A stretch of 64,000 nucleotides of DNA from positions 1,054,001 to 1,118,000 of the forward strand of contig NZ_JAOBPP010000021.1 in NCBI RefSeq assembly GCF_025574465.1, read 5' to 3'. Under the pieces are notes generated by a model, which made no database searches, was not told where the DNA came from, and saw only the letters and a program-made list of their open reading frames with translations. This document shows, one piece after another, positions 43,401-52,385 of the stretch. This DNA comes from Kordiimonas aestuarii. Its GTDB lineage: Bacteria > Pseudomonadota > Alphaproteobacteria > Sphingomonadales > Kordiimonadaceae. A program made the position numbers and the translations under genes. How positions within the stretch are numbered: the first letter of the stretch is position 1; each line of letters opens with the position of its first letter.

Positions 43401-43504
43401 TTGTTATTCTAGCGGGTCTCGCAAGTTCCACGGTGATGAGCCTGCTGATCCTGCCTGCGCTCATATGGCGCTTTCGGCAAGCACATACTTCCTCGAAACC
43501 ATAG
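40430..43504 (+). CDS. RND efflux permease (CusA/CzcA-type)
   Basis: Protein of 1024 residues with the duplicated RND plan. It has an N-terminal helix followed by a periplasmic porter domain, helices around GLAVALGVVVDDAVIDVEN (about residue 400), a second porter domain and a closing helix set with GFVTLFGIAARNAILLVDH. The VDDAV and IDVEN motifs are those of heavy-metal-efflux-type permeases, but a metal-relay methionine set is not obvious, so the substrate is open. It follows the adaptor by 3 bases. Confidence 0.93.
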   Translation: MLEAIVSFCLRKAGLVLIATVVVIAAGFLSLRTVPYDVFPDFVPAQAVVQTEAPGLSATQVEQIVTRPIEQSVNGAAGVQSVRSESIQGLSIVTVVFNSDADPFRARQVVAEGLGEVTSALPKGVKAPKVSPLTSSTMDLLKVGFTSEKLNPAELRDWVQWELKPRLLSVPGVARATVYGGVVRRINVIADPEKLAANQLGFNDLIKAVQASAVVSGGGFVDTTEQRILVEPSSPVKRPQDIASALIPRMAKPVRIGDVATVEEAAAPDFGDAVIMGKPGVLISLSSQYGSNTLDTTYRVEEALAEVAPALAGLGIEMHSGLHRPANFVETALRGIVEDLLIGALLIALILFLFLRNLRTVLVSFVSIPLSLLLTVMLLTKFGMSINTMTLGGLAVALGVVVDDAVIDVENIVRRLRQRGPEESVPGVILHASMEIRGPVIYATLIVALVLLPVLMMTGLQGAFFAPLATAFILATLISLVVAMTVTPALCYLFLRNTALPNEAGTLSRFKDWHGKLLQYSFRFPWRFIVPAGLISMLSVGALFLFNSELLPAFREGHYVLQAAAHPGTSLAVSRQYGSAISRDLLDIPGVATVEQQIGRSEGGEDTWGPEKSEFHLELTPNLSAQKQDEIEAQIHNVLDSYPGLQTEVLTFLGDRIGESLTGETAALVINIYGGDSAALEKTASAIAARISTVPDATDVKIKTPPKTPSIQITVNPDAAAFYGLTPTDVLDAVQSVYAGSTAAQVFRGDRVIDIAVTVPSSIQKSPESVRDLLLRGASGTLARLEDVASVSLSESSTSVFHSGGRLVFTVTANPEPQNVAIVTGAVQRAVHELTLPPGVYVEYSSIADDAVRARNELLLHSLLAFVGIVALLSLAFNSNRAVLLVISTAPFALVGGVVAIALSGANLSLGALVGFVTLFGIAARNAILLVDHADQLAVEKGEWSLAVVLVAARERVTPILMTALVTGLGLLPLAIETGQAGREIQGPMAIVILAGLASSTVMSLLILPALIWRFRQAHTSSKP

Positions 43505-43638
43505 CTGAGCAATGTTCCTGACGAGGAGACGGCGGGATGCTCGCGACGGTGCCGATGGCGAGAGGCACTAATTACCTTCTGTTTTTTTGGCCTATTCCGT
43601 TGAAGAACTCTTCGGCGGCTCGCCGGTGGCTGTCGGGT

Positions 43639-45051
43639 TCATTCGCTGGCGGTGCGGTGGCCGGTTTGCTCCCAGTGACCGGGGTTCAGCACAAGTGTTT
43701 GCGCATCGACGAATCGAAAGGTCAGCGGGTAGCGGCCCGGCACCATAAACTCGGTGTCGGAGACCGGTACAAGCTCTGTGGCCTCTTCATGCCCGATCCC
43801 GAAAACGGTGCGCTGGCCCGTTGCCCTTGCATGGAGTTTACCGTCCTTTGTGCCCACGTTCAGGCTGGCGAAGCGGCTGAATTCATAGTTACCCGCAAAG
43901 CCCTTGAGCGTGGCCGCGCTATAGTTCTGCGCCGGGTTCGGTATGGCGGTTACAGGTTGCGCGGGCACTGACCTCAAAAGCGCATCCCACATGACTTCCG
44001 AGGCAATCACACCAAGATCGGGCGACATGAAGGCAGGTTCCGCGAGTTCGCCTGTGGAGACAGCATAGAGCACGTCACCGTCAAACTGGGTGGCAAACGG
44101 CTGGATGCCGCGCCCCATGGAGGTATGCACCTGCACCGCAAGGCGCTTGAGGTCCGCCGGGTCCATCTTCTGGTTCACCACAATCAGGCTGACAGTGGTG
44201 TTTTTGGCGCTCGCGGTCTCTTCCACTGCAGCCGTGCCGGTCTCGCGGCTTTCCGGGAAGCCTTGCATCAGCTTGGTGGTTTTCACGTCGCCTTCCGGCC
44301 ATTTGTCAGACGTGTAGCAGGCGGCGGCGTTGCCGTCCCGGTCGGTTATGACACCGTAGGGGTTCGCGATCACGAAGGCGGCGACCTTCAGGTCACCCAC
44401 CTGCTTGAACGCGCCGCCCTGGCCAGAGAAGGCGTTGCAGCCAAAGAAACCACCACTTTTGGCGAAACGGCCGGCGCCATATGCGCCAAGCGGGAAGGTG
44501 CCTGTTTTCGCAGCGCGGAAGGCCGCCTGCGCCAGCCGTTTATCGGGGTAAATCTCGTTAAGCCGCCGGGTGCCGAAATCGAAGATGATCGAGCCCACAG
44601 ACATGGCGATATTGACATCCTCGCTGAAGACGTTGCCGTCGCGGATGCCGTCATCCTTCAGCGCGGAGGCAACAGCCGTCACAGCTTCAAGCCCGTACCA
44701 GGAGCCGCCGGCGAATACCACCGTATCCAATTCGGCATAGTTATAGCCAAGGTCCATGTATGGCGCGTTCACGGTGCCGGGGCCGCCGCCACGCACGTCT
44801 GCCGCCACAAGCACTTTCTTGTCGAACTGGAAGACGGTGACACCCGTAGGCCCAGCCTCATAACTGCCGGTGCCAACCTTGAGGATCGGCCAGTCGTAGG
44901 AGAGCATGCGTTCGCTTTCCGCATTGATGCTCATGGGTTCCTGCTGCTGGTCGTCGACCGCAGCGCTGCTTGCGCTCAATACCGCTACCATGGCGAGGGC
45001 GGAAAGGCCTGCCTTGCCGAATGCCCCGATTGTGTGTGTCAGTCCCCGCAT
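43639..45051 (-). CDS. P1/S58-family (NylC/DmpA-like) peptidase with extra C-terminal domain
   Basis: Protein of 470 residues with a signal peptide (LSALAMVAVLSASSAA). The N-terminal-nucleophile hydrolase core shows GPTGVTVFQF, GGGPGTVNAPYMDLG, FAGGSWYGLEAVTAV and the autocleavage site AKNTTVSLIVVN, where N284-T285 would be split so that T285 becomes the nucleophile. These enzymes remove N-terminal beta-amino acids or cleave nylon oligomers. Residues about 393-465 (LKGFAGNYEFSRFASLNVG to LVLNPGHWEQTG) form a DUF3471-like beta domain usually seen on serine beta-lactamase-fold proteins, not on S58 enzymes. It is periplasmic and lies in a peptide-use locus. Confidence 0.82.
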   Translation of the reverse strand: MRGLTHTIGAFGKAGLSALAMVAVLSASSAAVDDQQQEPMSINAESERMLSYDWPILKVGTGSYEAGPTGVTVFQFDKKVLVAADVRGGGPGTVNAPYMDLGYNYAELDTVVFAGGSWYGLEAVTAVASALKDDGIRDGNVFSEDVNIAMSVGSIIFDFGTRRLNEIYPDKRLAQAAFRAAKTGTFPLGAYGAGRFAKSGGFFGCNAFSGQGGAFKQVGDLKVAAFVIANPYGVITDRDGNAAACYTSDKWPEGDVKTTKLMQGFPESRETGTAAVEETASAKNTTVSLIVVNQKMDPADLKRLAVQVHTSMGRGIQPFATQFDGDVLYAVSTGELAEPAFMSPDLGVIASEVMWDALLRSVPAQPVTAIPNPAQNYSAATLKGFAGNYEFSRFASLNVGTKDGKLHARATGQRTVFGIGHEEATELVPVSDTEFMVPGRYPLTFRFVDAQTLVLNPGHWEQTGHRTASE

Positions 45052-45170
45052 GGTTCGCTCCCCTTCTCAGATACAGGATCAATTGCTTGCCAGTTTCCGG
45101 CACCGGCATAAAAGGCGCAAGATGCGTCATGGGTCGGGGCCGGTGCACGGCAGGCACCATGGTGAAAGGC

Positions 45171-46139
45171 TCAGGGTAGTTCCTTGGTGATGGCGGTGTG
45201 CAGCCAGGTGCGGAAACGGCGGATTGACGGCAGTTCCCACCGGTCCGCGCGGGCGAGGAACAGATAGTCGCCCGGCGTTTTGCTGGCGAAGGCGTTTTTG
45301 CCCGCGCCGACCTCCACAAGCCGCCCGGCCTTGAGGTCTTCCGCCGCGACAAGATGGTTGCTGAGCGCGATGCCCCGACCGTGGCGCGCTGCGTCCATCG
45401 TCAGGTGTACTTGCCACAGAAGCGGCCCGCCAAGTTCACCCTCTCTCGTGACGCCATAAGCCGCGAGCCAGTCCCGCCAGTAAGAGGCATCTTCTTCGTG
45501 CAGCAGTTGGTGGGCCAGCAGGTCGGTGGGAGTCTCGAGCGCCGGGTTGTCGTCCAGATATTCGGGGCTGGCAACCGCGATGATGGGCAGCCGCGCGAGC
45601 TTGAGTTTCCTGATCCCCTGCGGCACATGAAAAGCGCCACCATATTGCGGTACAAACCGGATATCCACGTCTGCCTCGTTGGCGACAAGGTCCGGGCTGA
45701 TGTCAGTCGGTCGCACCTCCGTCCGCACGCCGGGGTAGGCGGCTTCGAACGCGCCCAGCCTGCCCGTCAGCCAGTGAAAGGCGAGGCCGGGCATGCACCA
45801 TATCTGCACAGGCTGGTTGTCGCTTTTTTTCATCATGTCGAGCGTGGCGTTGGCAAGCGCGTCGATCGCTTCCGCGATTTTTTCGTGGTATTCGCGCCCC
45901 TCGGGGGTAAGCGCAATGCCTGTCGGTGTGCGCTCGACAAGCACCGAGCCGGTCCAGCTCTCGATCGTACGGATATGGCGGCTGATCACTGCGTGGTCGC
46001 GCTCAAGCCCTTGCGCTGCCTTTCTGATGCCGCCAAGCCGCGCGACGGCGTCAAAGGCGCGCAACGCCTCAAACGGAGGCAGGGCCTTGCGGGAGGGCAG
46101 GTGCGGGCTTATGGCCGGTTTTTGGCTTGGAGCGGTCAT
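45171..46139 (-). CDS. LysR-family transcriptional regulator
   Basis: Protein of 322 residues. The winged helix-turn-helix is at about 20-80 (LRAFDAVARLGGIRKAAQGLERDHAVISRHIRTIE). The effector domain resembles the GcvA subgroup (PVQIWCMPGLAFHWLTGRL; DVDIRFVPQYGG). It sits between the P1 peptidase and peptide transporter genes, all on the minus strand, and is the likely regulator of this catabolic locus. Confidence 0.9.
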   Translation of the reverse strand: MTAPSQKPAISPHLPSRKALPPFEALRAFDAVARLGGIRKAAQGLERDHAVISRHIRTIESWTGSVLVERTPTGIALTPEGREYHEKIAEAIDALANATLDMMKKSDNQPVQIWCMPGLAFHWLTGRLGAFEAAYPGVRTEVRPTDISPDLVANEADVDIRFVPQYGGAFHVPQGIRKLKLARLPIIAVASPEYLDDNPALETPTDLLAHQLLHEEDASYWRDWLAAYGVTREGELGGPLLWQVHLTMDAARHGRGIALSNHLVAAEDLKAGRLVEVGAGKNAFASKTPGDYLFLARADRWELPSIRRFRTWLHTAITKELP

Positions 46140-46296
46140 ATTATTTCTGGCAACTTCTTAAAAACTGATAACGACTATCAAGTGCAATATACGATATTGG
46201 TTGTGCTTGCCCGTCGATGTCAAGCGATTGAACCGGTGACACGAGTGCGAAATGTGTGCGGCAGGTGTGCGTGACCTGTGCTGGATGTGTGCAACA

Positions 46297-47667
46297 TCAG
46301 TGCAGTTTCAGCACAGTCCTGAATGGACGATGCAATAGCAGCACCAGCACAGCGGCAAGCCCCACAATCGCGCCATGCATCAACCAGAAACCGGCGTCGG
46401 ACATGGGCTCATAGAACCGACCCAGCCACCCGCTCGCGATACCGCCAAAGAAAAGTGACAGATAGTAAGAGCCGACCATCATGGCGTTCACGGCCTCCGG
46501 CGCGGTGGAGGACACAAGCGCGAGCATGATGGGCCCCACATAAAGGTAGCCAATCGCGCAGATGAAATGGAATACGACCGGCCAGAAGAGCGAGACCTGA
46601 CCGCCCCCCGCCGCAAATTCACCAAGCGCCAGCCACACGCAGGCAAGGGTGAACACCGCGCAGCCAAGGATGACTTTCATCAGGTCACCGGGTTCGGCCT
46701 TGCGGTCGCGCTGGCGTTTCCAGTACCACATCACAAAGGGACCGAGTACGAGGACAGCAAGGCTGTCGAACGACTGGAACCATGTGACGGGGATGGTGAG
46801 ATCAAAAATCTCCCGGTCCACCCGGTCACGAATCCACAAGGGGTAGGTGTTCCACACCTGTGTCTGCGCGGTCCAGAACAGGGCGGCGATGACGAAGAGC
46901 AGCAGAATGGCGGCGATGACTTTGCCGTCACCTTTCTGAAGCTTCGGCCTCGTGGCACCCGCATCCGCCATGGTGTCAGGCGGCAGGAAGTGCTGGCCGC
47001 GCAGGTAAATGACAATGCCGACCATCATGCCCACGCCTGCGGCGCCAAAGCCATAGTGCCAGCCGTAGAGCTCCCCCAGGGTGCCGCAGATAAGCGGGGC
47101 CACGAAGGCGCCCACATTGATCGACATGATATAAAGCGAATAGGCGGTGTCGCGGCGCTGGTCGCCCTTGGCGTACAAGCGCCCGACCTGTGCAGCGAGG
47201 TTGCCCTTGAGAAGCCCCGCGCCAAGGATGAGCGCAGAGAGCGCGAACAGGAAAACGGTCTCGAACGCCATCAGGAAATGCCCCAGCGCCATCAGTGCCG
47301 CGCCAAGCAGTACCGCTTTTTTCTGCCCCATTACCCGGTCGCCGATGAAGCCGCCCAGCACCGGCATGAAATAGATGAGGCCGATATAAAGCCCGAATAT
47401 CTGGGTGGCGAGAGCCTGTGTGCTGAGCGGGCCGAACACTGTCTCAAGCAGGCTATGGAAGCCGCTGAACGCAATCACGCCCTCAACCGCGCCAGGCTTC
47501 AGGAGATGGCCAGCCATATAGAGAACAAGAAGCGCCTGCATGCCGTAGAAGGAGAAACGCTCCCACGCCTCGGTGAAGACGATATAGGCAAGCCCGCGCG
47601 GATGACCAAGGATATCTGTCCTGCCCGGCATGTCCTCCGCAGCGCTTGTGTTCAAGTCGTTTTGCAT
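46297..47667 (-). CDS. POT/PTR-family proton-coupled peptide transporter
   Basis: Protein of 456 residues with 12-14 helices. The proton-coupling motif ExxERFSFYG is at 33-42 (EAWERFSFYG), followed by LYIGLIYFMPVLGGFIGDRVMG, the PTR family signature. It imports di- and tripeptides across the inner membrane. It follows the NylB-like hydrolase gene by 17 bases, so the two are probably co-transcribed; peptides released in the periplasm could be taken up here. Confidence 0.92.
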   Translation of the reverse strand: MQNDLNTSAAEDMPGRTDILGHPRGLAYIVFTEAWERFSFYGMQALLVLYMAGHLLKPGAVEGVIAFSGFHSLLETVFGPLSTQALATQIFGLYIGLIYFMPVLGGFIGDRVMGQKKAVLLGAALMALGHFLMAFETVFLFALSALILGAGLLKGNLAAQVGRLYAKGDQRRDTAYSLYIMSINVGAFVAPLICGTLGELYGWHYGFGAAGVGMMVGIVIYLRGQHFLPPDTMADAGATRPKLQKGDGKVIAAILLLFVIAALFWTAQTQVWNTYPLWIRDRVDREIFDLTIPVTWFQSFDSLAVLVLGPFVMWYWKRQRDRKAEPGDLMKVILGCAVFTLACVWLALGEFAAGGGQVSLFWPVVFHFICAIGYLYVGPIMLALVSSTAPEAVNAMMVGSYYLSLFFGGIASGWLGRFYEPMSDAGFWLMHGAIVGLAAVLVLLLHRPFRTVLKLH

Positions 47668-47684
47668 GACGTCTCCCGGCTGCC

Positions 47685-48830
47685 CTAGCCTATTGTTTTC
47701 ACGACGGCGTTAAAAAAGTCATTATCCGGGATGACTTCGGAGCCAAGCGGCTTTGCCCGCGCGCTCCAGACCACAATGAGGATACGCCGCGCCGGGTTGA
47801 TATACATATATTGCCCGAAGATGCCGCGTGCGCTGAAACCGTCCTCGAACCCCGTACCCGCAGGCGCGCGCACCGGCCACCACATGAAACCGTAATCAAG
47901 CGTTTGCCCGCCAATCTCGCGCGCGCTTCCGGCCTCCGTCACCCAGCCTTCCGGCAGGATGCGCTCACCCGCGATGACGCCATCATTCATGATGAAATGG
48001 CCGAAGCGCGCATAGTCACGCAGCGTGGCGGCCATGCCACTGCCGGCTACTTCAAGCCCATCTGGTGCTTCAAGCCACCATGTGGCGTCGGACTGCATGC
48101 CAAGGCGCGCCCATATCTTGCGCGTAAGGTAGTCCGCCAGATATTCCCCCGTCGCGGCATGAAGAAGTTCACCCACCACATGCGTCTCGCCCGTGCTGTA
48201 GTTCCAGTGCGTGCCCGGTGCCGCCACCCGCTTGAGGCCCGACATGAATTTGAGGATTTCGCCCGGCTTTTGTGCGAGCTGAAGGTCAAGGACGCGGCGG
48301 CGTTCGGAATTGGGGTCGGTATGTGTTTCATCCCAATGCGCGCCGGATGTCATCTGCAGAAGCTGGCGGATGCTCACCCCGTCATAGGCGCCGCCCTTCA
48401 GTGTTGGCAGGTATTTGGTGAGTGGGTCCTCAAGGCTGCCGATTTCCCGGTCATGGATCGCCGCGCCAACAAGCGTGGTGCTGACCGATTTCGCCATCGA
48501 CATGGACATCCAGCGGGTATCGGGTGTGTTGCCATATTCATACTGTTCAAGGGCGATCTTTTCGTCCTTTGCGATCAGGAGGGCCGTCACCCGGTTGCGC
48601 GCAACATAGTCATAAAGGTCATAATCACCCTGGTCGGTCTCGATCGTCATGTCGTCAAGAGGCAAGGGACGGGCCTTAAGCTCGCTTACCGGTGTGCCGG
48701 TCCCGCGTGAGATGGTGCGGCTGGGGAACAGCCGGTCGATATGCCTGAAGGTTTCTATTTGTGCCGAGGGGAACAACCTGCCCGCATAGGCATCCGTCGC
48801 GGAGCCGATCTTTGACGCGCGTTTATTCAT
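47685..48830 (-). CDS. NylB-like serine hydrolase (beta-lactamase fold)
   Basis: Protein of 381 residues. SMAK at 111-114 gives the catalytic S111-x-x-K114 pair; Y211 in HWNYSTGE is the third residue, with YST in place of the YxN of beta-lactamases. This is the pattern of 6-aminohexanoate-dimer hydrolases and EstB-like esterases. No clear signal peptide is seen, so it may act in the cytoplasm on imported short amides or esters. It is the first gene of a minus-strand unit with the POT transporter and is divergent from the TonB receptor. Confidence 0.85.
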   Translation of the reverse strand: MNKRASKIGSATDAYAGRLFPSAQIETFRHIDRLFPSRTISRGTGTPVSELKARPLPLDDMTIETDQGDYDLYDYVARNRVTALLIAKDEKIALEQYEYGNTPDTRWMSMSMAKSVSTTLVGAAIHDREIGSLEDPLTKYLPTLKGGAYDGVSIRQLLQMTSGAHWDETHTDPNSERRRVLDLQLAQKPGEILKFMSGLKRVAAPGTHWNYSTGETHVVGELLHAATGEYLADYLTRKIWARLGMQSDATWWLEAPDGLEVAGSGMAATLRDYARFGHFIMNDGVIAGERILPEGWVTEAGSAREIGGQTLDYGFMWWPVRAPAGTGFEDGFSARGIFGQYMYINPARRILIVVWSARAKPLGSEVIPDNDFFNAVVKTIG

Positions 48831-49140
48831 ATAATACTTCCCATCTCCATTAGTCCTGATATCCCAGTTTCGACCCTAGCCCGGGCAGGGGCCAGCGTGA
48901 CAGGTGCGAACGGGGCAATATGTGGTGCGCGCGTCGCACCAGTGCGGTGACGGGTGGATGACGGTGCTTTACGAACCGCCGTTTTGCGGGCGCTTCGGGG
49001 CTGGTGCCTCCTGCGCACCGTTCGTTGCACTATTGGCATCTGCCCTTGTGCCTGTCGGCTTGCATACTCTGGGATTGTGAGGAAATCCCGGGTAGCGCTT
49101 CCTGATGGCAGGTGCGGCTGACCGGTCACGGAGGGGAAAC
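48831..49140. other. Divergent promoter region
   Basis: About 310 bases between the NylB-like gene and the TonB receptor. It must hold promoters for both directions. The receptor's ribosome site GGAGGGGAAAC ends at 49140. No further gene is supported and no clear operator was found. Confidence 0.45.
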
Positions 49141-51255
49141 ATGAAAAAATACAGCAAACATTATCTGGCTTCCCTGTCCACGCTGGCGCTTTTGCAGTCG
49201 CCCGTGTTGGCACAGGAGACAGTCGCAGACACCGCAGACTTCACCCTTGAAGAGATCGTGGTGACTGCCCAGAAGCGCGAACAGCGCCTGATTGAAGTGC
49301 CGATGAGCATCACCGCCCTTGGCGGCACCGAGCTTGAAGAGCGCGGCATCGACAGCATCCAGGACCTGTCGTTCGCAGTGCCGGGCCTGACGATGCGTGA
49401 GGATGGTCCGGGTAGCTACCAGATCTTCCTGCGCGGTATCGCCAACGCCTATGGTGGCGGCTCGCTCGTGAGCGTGTACCAGGACGAAGTGCCGATGAAC
49501 CTGACGGGCTATGACGTGCTGCCGACCCGCACGCTGGATATCGCGCGTGTTGAGGTTCTGAAGGGCCCCCAAGGCACACTGTACGGCCAGGGCGCGGTTG
49601 CGGGCACGGTGCGCTATATCACCAACGACCCCAACCTTGAAGATTTTGAAGGCCATGTGGACGCGACGCTGACGTCTGTGGCAGGCGGCGAGCTCGGGAC
49701 CGAGTTTACCGGCATCGCCAACGTGCCGCTTGTGCGCGGCAAGTTCGCCGTGCGCGTTGCCGCAACTGTGAAAAACGGTGGCGGGTGGCAGGATCAGCCC
49801 GAAGCCGGGATCGAGGACGGCAACGACGAGGAGCTGACCAACCTGCGCTTCAAGGCGCTGTGGCGCCCCAATGAGGATTTCGAGCTGATGGCGACCTTTG
49901 TGTCCTATCACGCGGAATATGAACTTGGGCAAGGCTACGAGCAGCCGGACCGCACGGTGTTTGTGGCCATCGATCCGTCCAAGGAACTGATCCCCAAAAT
50001 CTGGGACTATGAGCTTTATAACCTGACCATGAGCTATGACCTTGGCGCTATGGAGATCATGAGTTCCACAAGTTATGTGGACCAGTATCACCAATACCCG
50101 TTTGCGTACCGTGGTGGTGAGGACACCATTTACCTCGGCCAGTATGAAGGCAATGACCTGCGCTATAACCCGGGCGAGCAGTTCACCCAGGAAGTGCGGC
50201 TGTCATCCACCGGCGAGGGGCCGTTCCAGTGGACTGTTGGCGGTTTCTACCGCGACATGAAACGCTCGCTGACCGCATATTTCGAGTATGACTATTTCGG
50301 CTTTGTGGTCACCGATCAGGAATTCTTTTCGGAAAACACGTCCAAGTCCTACGCTGCGTTCGCTAACGCGTCCTACAAGTTGACGGACCGTCTGGAAGTA
50401 GGTGCGGGTGTGCGCTACTTCGAAGACAAGGGCTCTGAGACCAATGGTTTCGCGCCAGCGGCGGTTACTGAGGAAGGCAAGTTCGACACGGTAAACCCGC
50501 GTTTCTACCTGTCCTACGCCGTGACGGATGACCTCAATTTCTATGCAAGCGTGGCCAAAGGCTTCCGCAGCGGCGGCTTCAACACCGGTGGCAACCCGCC
50601 GTTTAACCCGGAATCGCTATGGTCTTATGAGGCTGGCCTCAAGGGCACGGCACTTGACGGCGCGCTCTATTTCGATCTTGCCGCTTACTATACCGAATAT
50701 AACGATATGCTGCGCCGGGGCCTTGTGTTCCTCGGGCCCGAGCTTGGGCTGCAACAGCTTGTCTCGAACGTAGGTGCGGCTGAGGTGAAGGGACTTGAGG
50801 CTTCCTTCTCATGGCGGGCGACGGATGCGCTGACCTTCAGTGCTTCCGGCACGGTGATCGACGCGGAAGTGACGGAGATTACGGCGGATGATACCGCGAA
50901 TATCGTCGGTGACCCCATCGACTATGTGCCGGACTTCAGCTTCACCCTTGGTGCGAACTATGACTTTATGTGGTCGGCGGATATGCCGGGCTTCTTTCGG
51001 GTGGATTATAGCTACCGGGATGAAATGCCCTATGTGGACCGCACCAGCTTCCCGGGTGACAATGTACCGCAATATTCCGACAGCATCGGCCTTCTTGATG
51101 CGCGTATCGGGCTTACGAGCGGGAACGTGAAATTTGAGCTGTTCGCGCAGAATCTGACGAACGAAAACAAATGGATCGACCCCTACCACGAGTGGAACAA
51201 TGCGAACCGTACGCGGCCTCGCACCATTGGGGTCAAGATAGGGCTGGATTTCTAA
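49141..51255 (+). CDS. TonB-dependent receptor
   Basis: Protein of 704 residues from ATG 49141, with GGAGG upstream; the frame extends to 49105 but without support. A signal peptide ends at VLAQE. The TonB box/plug start reads LEEIVVTAQKREQ, the plug has FLRGIANAYGGGS and VEVLKGPQGTLYGQGAVAG, and the barrel ends in IGVKIGLDF. There is no STN domain, so it does not signal through FecR. Divergent from the NylB-like hydrolase, it probably brings the locus's oligomeric substrate across the outer membrane. Confidence 0.93.
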   Translation: MKKYSKHYLASLSTLALLQSPVLAQETVADTADFTLEEIVVTAQKREQRLIEVPMSITALGGTELEERGIDSIQDLSFAVPGLTMREDGPGSYQIFLRGIANAYGGGSLVSVYQDEVPMNLTGYDVLPTRTLDIARVEVLKGPQGTLYGQGAVAGTVRYITNDPNLEDFEGHVDATLTSVAGGELGTEFTGIANVPLVRGKFAVRVAATVKNGGGWQDQPEAGIEDGNDEELTNLRFKALWRPNEDFELMATFVSYHAEYELGQGYEQPDRTVFVAIDPSKELIPKIWDYELYNLTMSYDLGAMEIMSSTSYVDQYHQYPFAYRGGEDTIYLGQYEGNDLRYNPGEQFTQEVRLSSTGEGPFQWTVGGFYRDMKRSLTAYFEYDYFGFVVTDQEFFSENTSKSYAAFANASYKLTDRLEVGAGVRYFEDKGSETNGFAPAAVTEEGKFDTVNPRFYLSYAVTDDLNFYASVAKGFRSGGFNTGGNPPFNPESLWSYEAGLKGTALDGALYFDLAAYYTEYNDMLRRGLVFLGPELGLQQLVSNVGAAEVKGLEASFSWRATDALTFSASGTVIDAEVTEITADDTANIVGDPIDYVPDFSFTLGANYDFMWSADMPGFFRVDYSYRDEMPYVDRTSFPGDNVPQYSDSIGLLDARIGLTSGNVKFELFAQNLTNENKWIDPYHEWNNANRTRPRTIGVKIGLDF

Positions 51256-51463
51256 GGGCCTTCCCACCTCATCCAGCCGGTCCACCGCCATAGTCCCTGC
51301 CGCAGGCGGCGGCGCGCGGCGGTGGATTTGCCCTTTGTAGCCGGAAACTTCGGGAACCTCGGGGCGGTGTCTGCCGGTCACCGCAGAACGCACGGTTAGC
51401 GTCCCCCCCGGTGTCGCCGAGTGCGGCAGTTTTCAACCACCAACTGTCAGGACGAGGGTTAAA

Positions 51464-52204
51464 ATGCCAGAGGAAACACCACCCTTACAATCAGGGCCAA
51501 AGGGGCAACCAGGGCTCGCGCGGTCATGGGACAATGTCGGCAAAAACACATTCGTGCCCGAGCATTATGAGTTTTCAAACCCGGATGCCCTTATGGCCTA
51601 TATCGCCGCCAACCCGATGGCGCAGCTATCCTCGGCGGGGGAAGGCGGATTATATAGCTCGGTCGTGCCTTTTGTGCGGGCACCTACGCACGGTGGTAGA
51701 GCACTGCGCCTTGCCGGTCATATGGCGGTCCGAAACCCCCACGCGAGACATATAGCGCCGGGCGGGTGTGATGCCATTGCGCATTTTGTCAGCCCCGGCG
51801 CCTATATCTCACCGCGCTGGTTTCGCAAGAATATCACCGCCCCCACCTTCAGCTACGTGTCTGTGCAGGTGCGTGGGCGGCTTGTCCCCGTGCATGACCC
51901 GGACGAAAGCCTGCTCGTGCTTGCACGCACGGTTGACCATATGGAAGCCCTGACCGGTACGCAGGCGGATGATGAAGCCTGGAGCATGGGCGCGCTGACA
52001 CCCGAACAGATCGAGCGTTACGTGCCGATGGTGCACGCCTTCTATCTGGAAGTGCATGACATTGAAGGCATTGCCCGGCTCAACCAGGAAAAGGAACAAC
52101 CGGATATGGAGGGCATTATTGAGGGCCTGGCCGCACAACCGGGGACAGGTGCCCAGCATATCGCGGCGCTGATGCGGCGAAATTTGCGGCTGATCAGGGG
52201 ATGA
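51464..52204 (+). CDS. PaiB-like FMN-binding protein (copy 1)
   Basis: Protein of 246 residues with the PaiB/FMN_bind_2 pattern: FVPEHYEFSNPDALMAYI, NPMAQLSS, LAGHMAVRNPHAR and SPGAYISPRWF, then TFSYVSVQVRG. Ribosome site GAGGG is 6 bases upstream. PaiB was named as a negative regulator of sporulation and protease genes, but most members are split-barrel flavin proteins of unknown function. It lies between the receptor and the omega-aminotransferase. A second family member is at 59202-59864. Confidence 0.85.
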   Translation: MPEETPPLQSGPKGQPGLARSWDNVGKNTFVPEHYEFSNPDALMAYIAANPMAQLSSAGEGGLYSSVVPFVRAPTHGGRALRLAGHMAVRNPHARHIAPGGCDAIAHFVSPGAYISPRWFRKNITAPTFSYVSVQVRGRLVPVHDPDESLLVLARTVDHMEALTGTQADDEAWSMGALTPEQIERYVPMVHAFYLEVHDIEGIARLNQEKEQPDMEGIIEGLAAQPGTGAQHIAALMRRNLRLIRG

Positions 52205-52385
52205 GCCAGCATTCGGTGCCCTAAGCGCACCGCCTGTGCCTTGCTTCGCACCTTCCGCGATGCAGCGAGTTTTTTTACCCCTGTTGATAGGGCTGTCGCC
52301 ACCTCTGTCAGGAGAAGGGTCCGGGGTGCGGCGGATGGAGGGAAGCGCCGTATTCCGGCAACGATAATAAGAAGTGGAATGATCT

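Noticed and set aside
46567..47688. 373-codon frame antisense to the POT transporter
   Set aside because: Low-complexity His/Arg/Glu-rich shadow; the transporter frame carries the real motifs.
49126..50094. 322-codon frame antisense to the TonB receptor
   Set aside because: Shadow of a GC-rich coding sequence; the receptor reading has all domain motifs.
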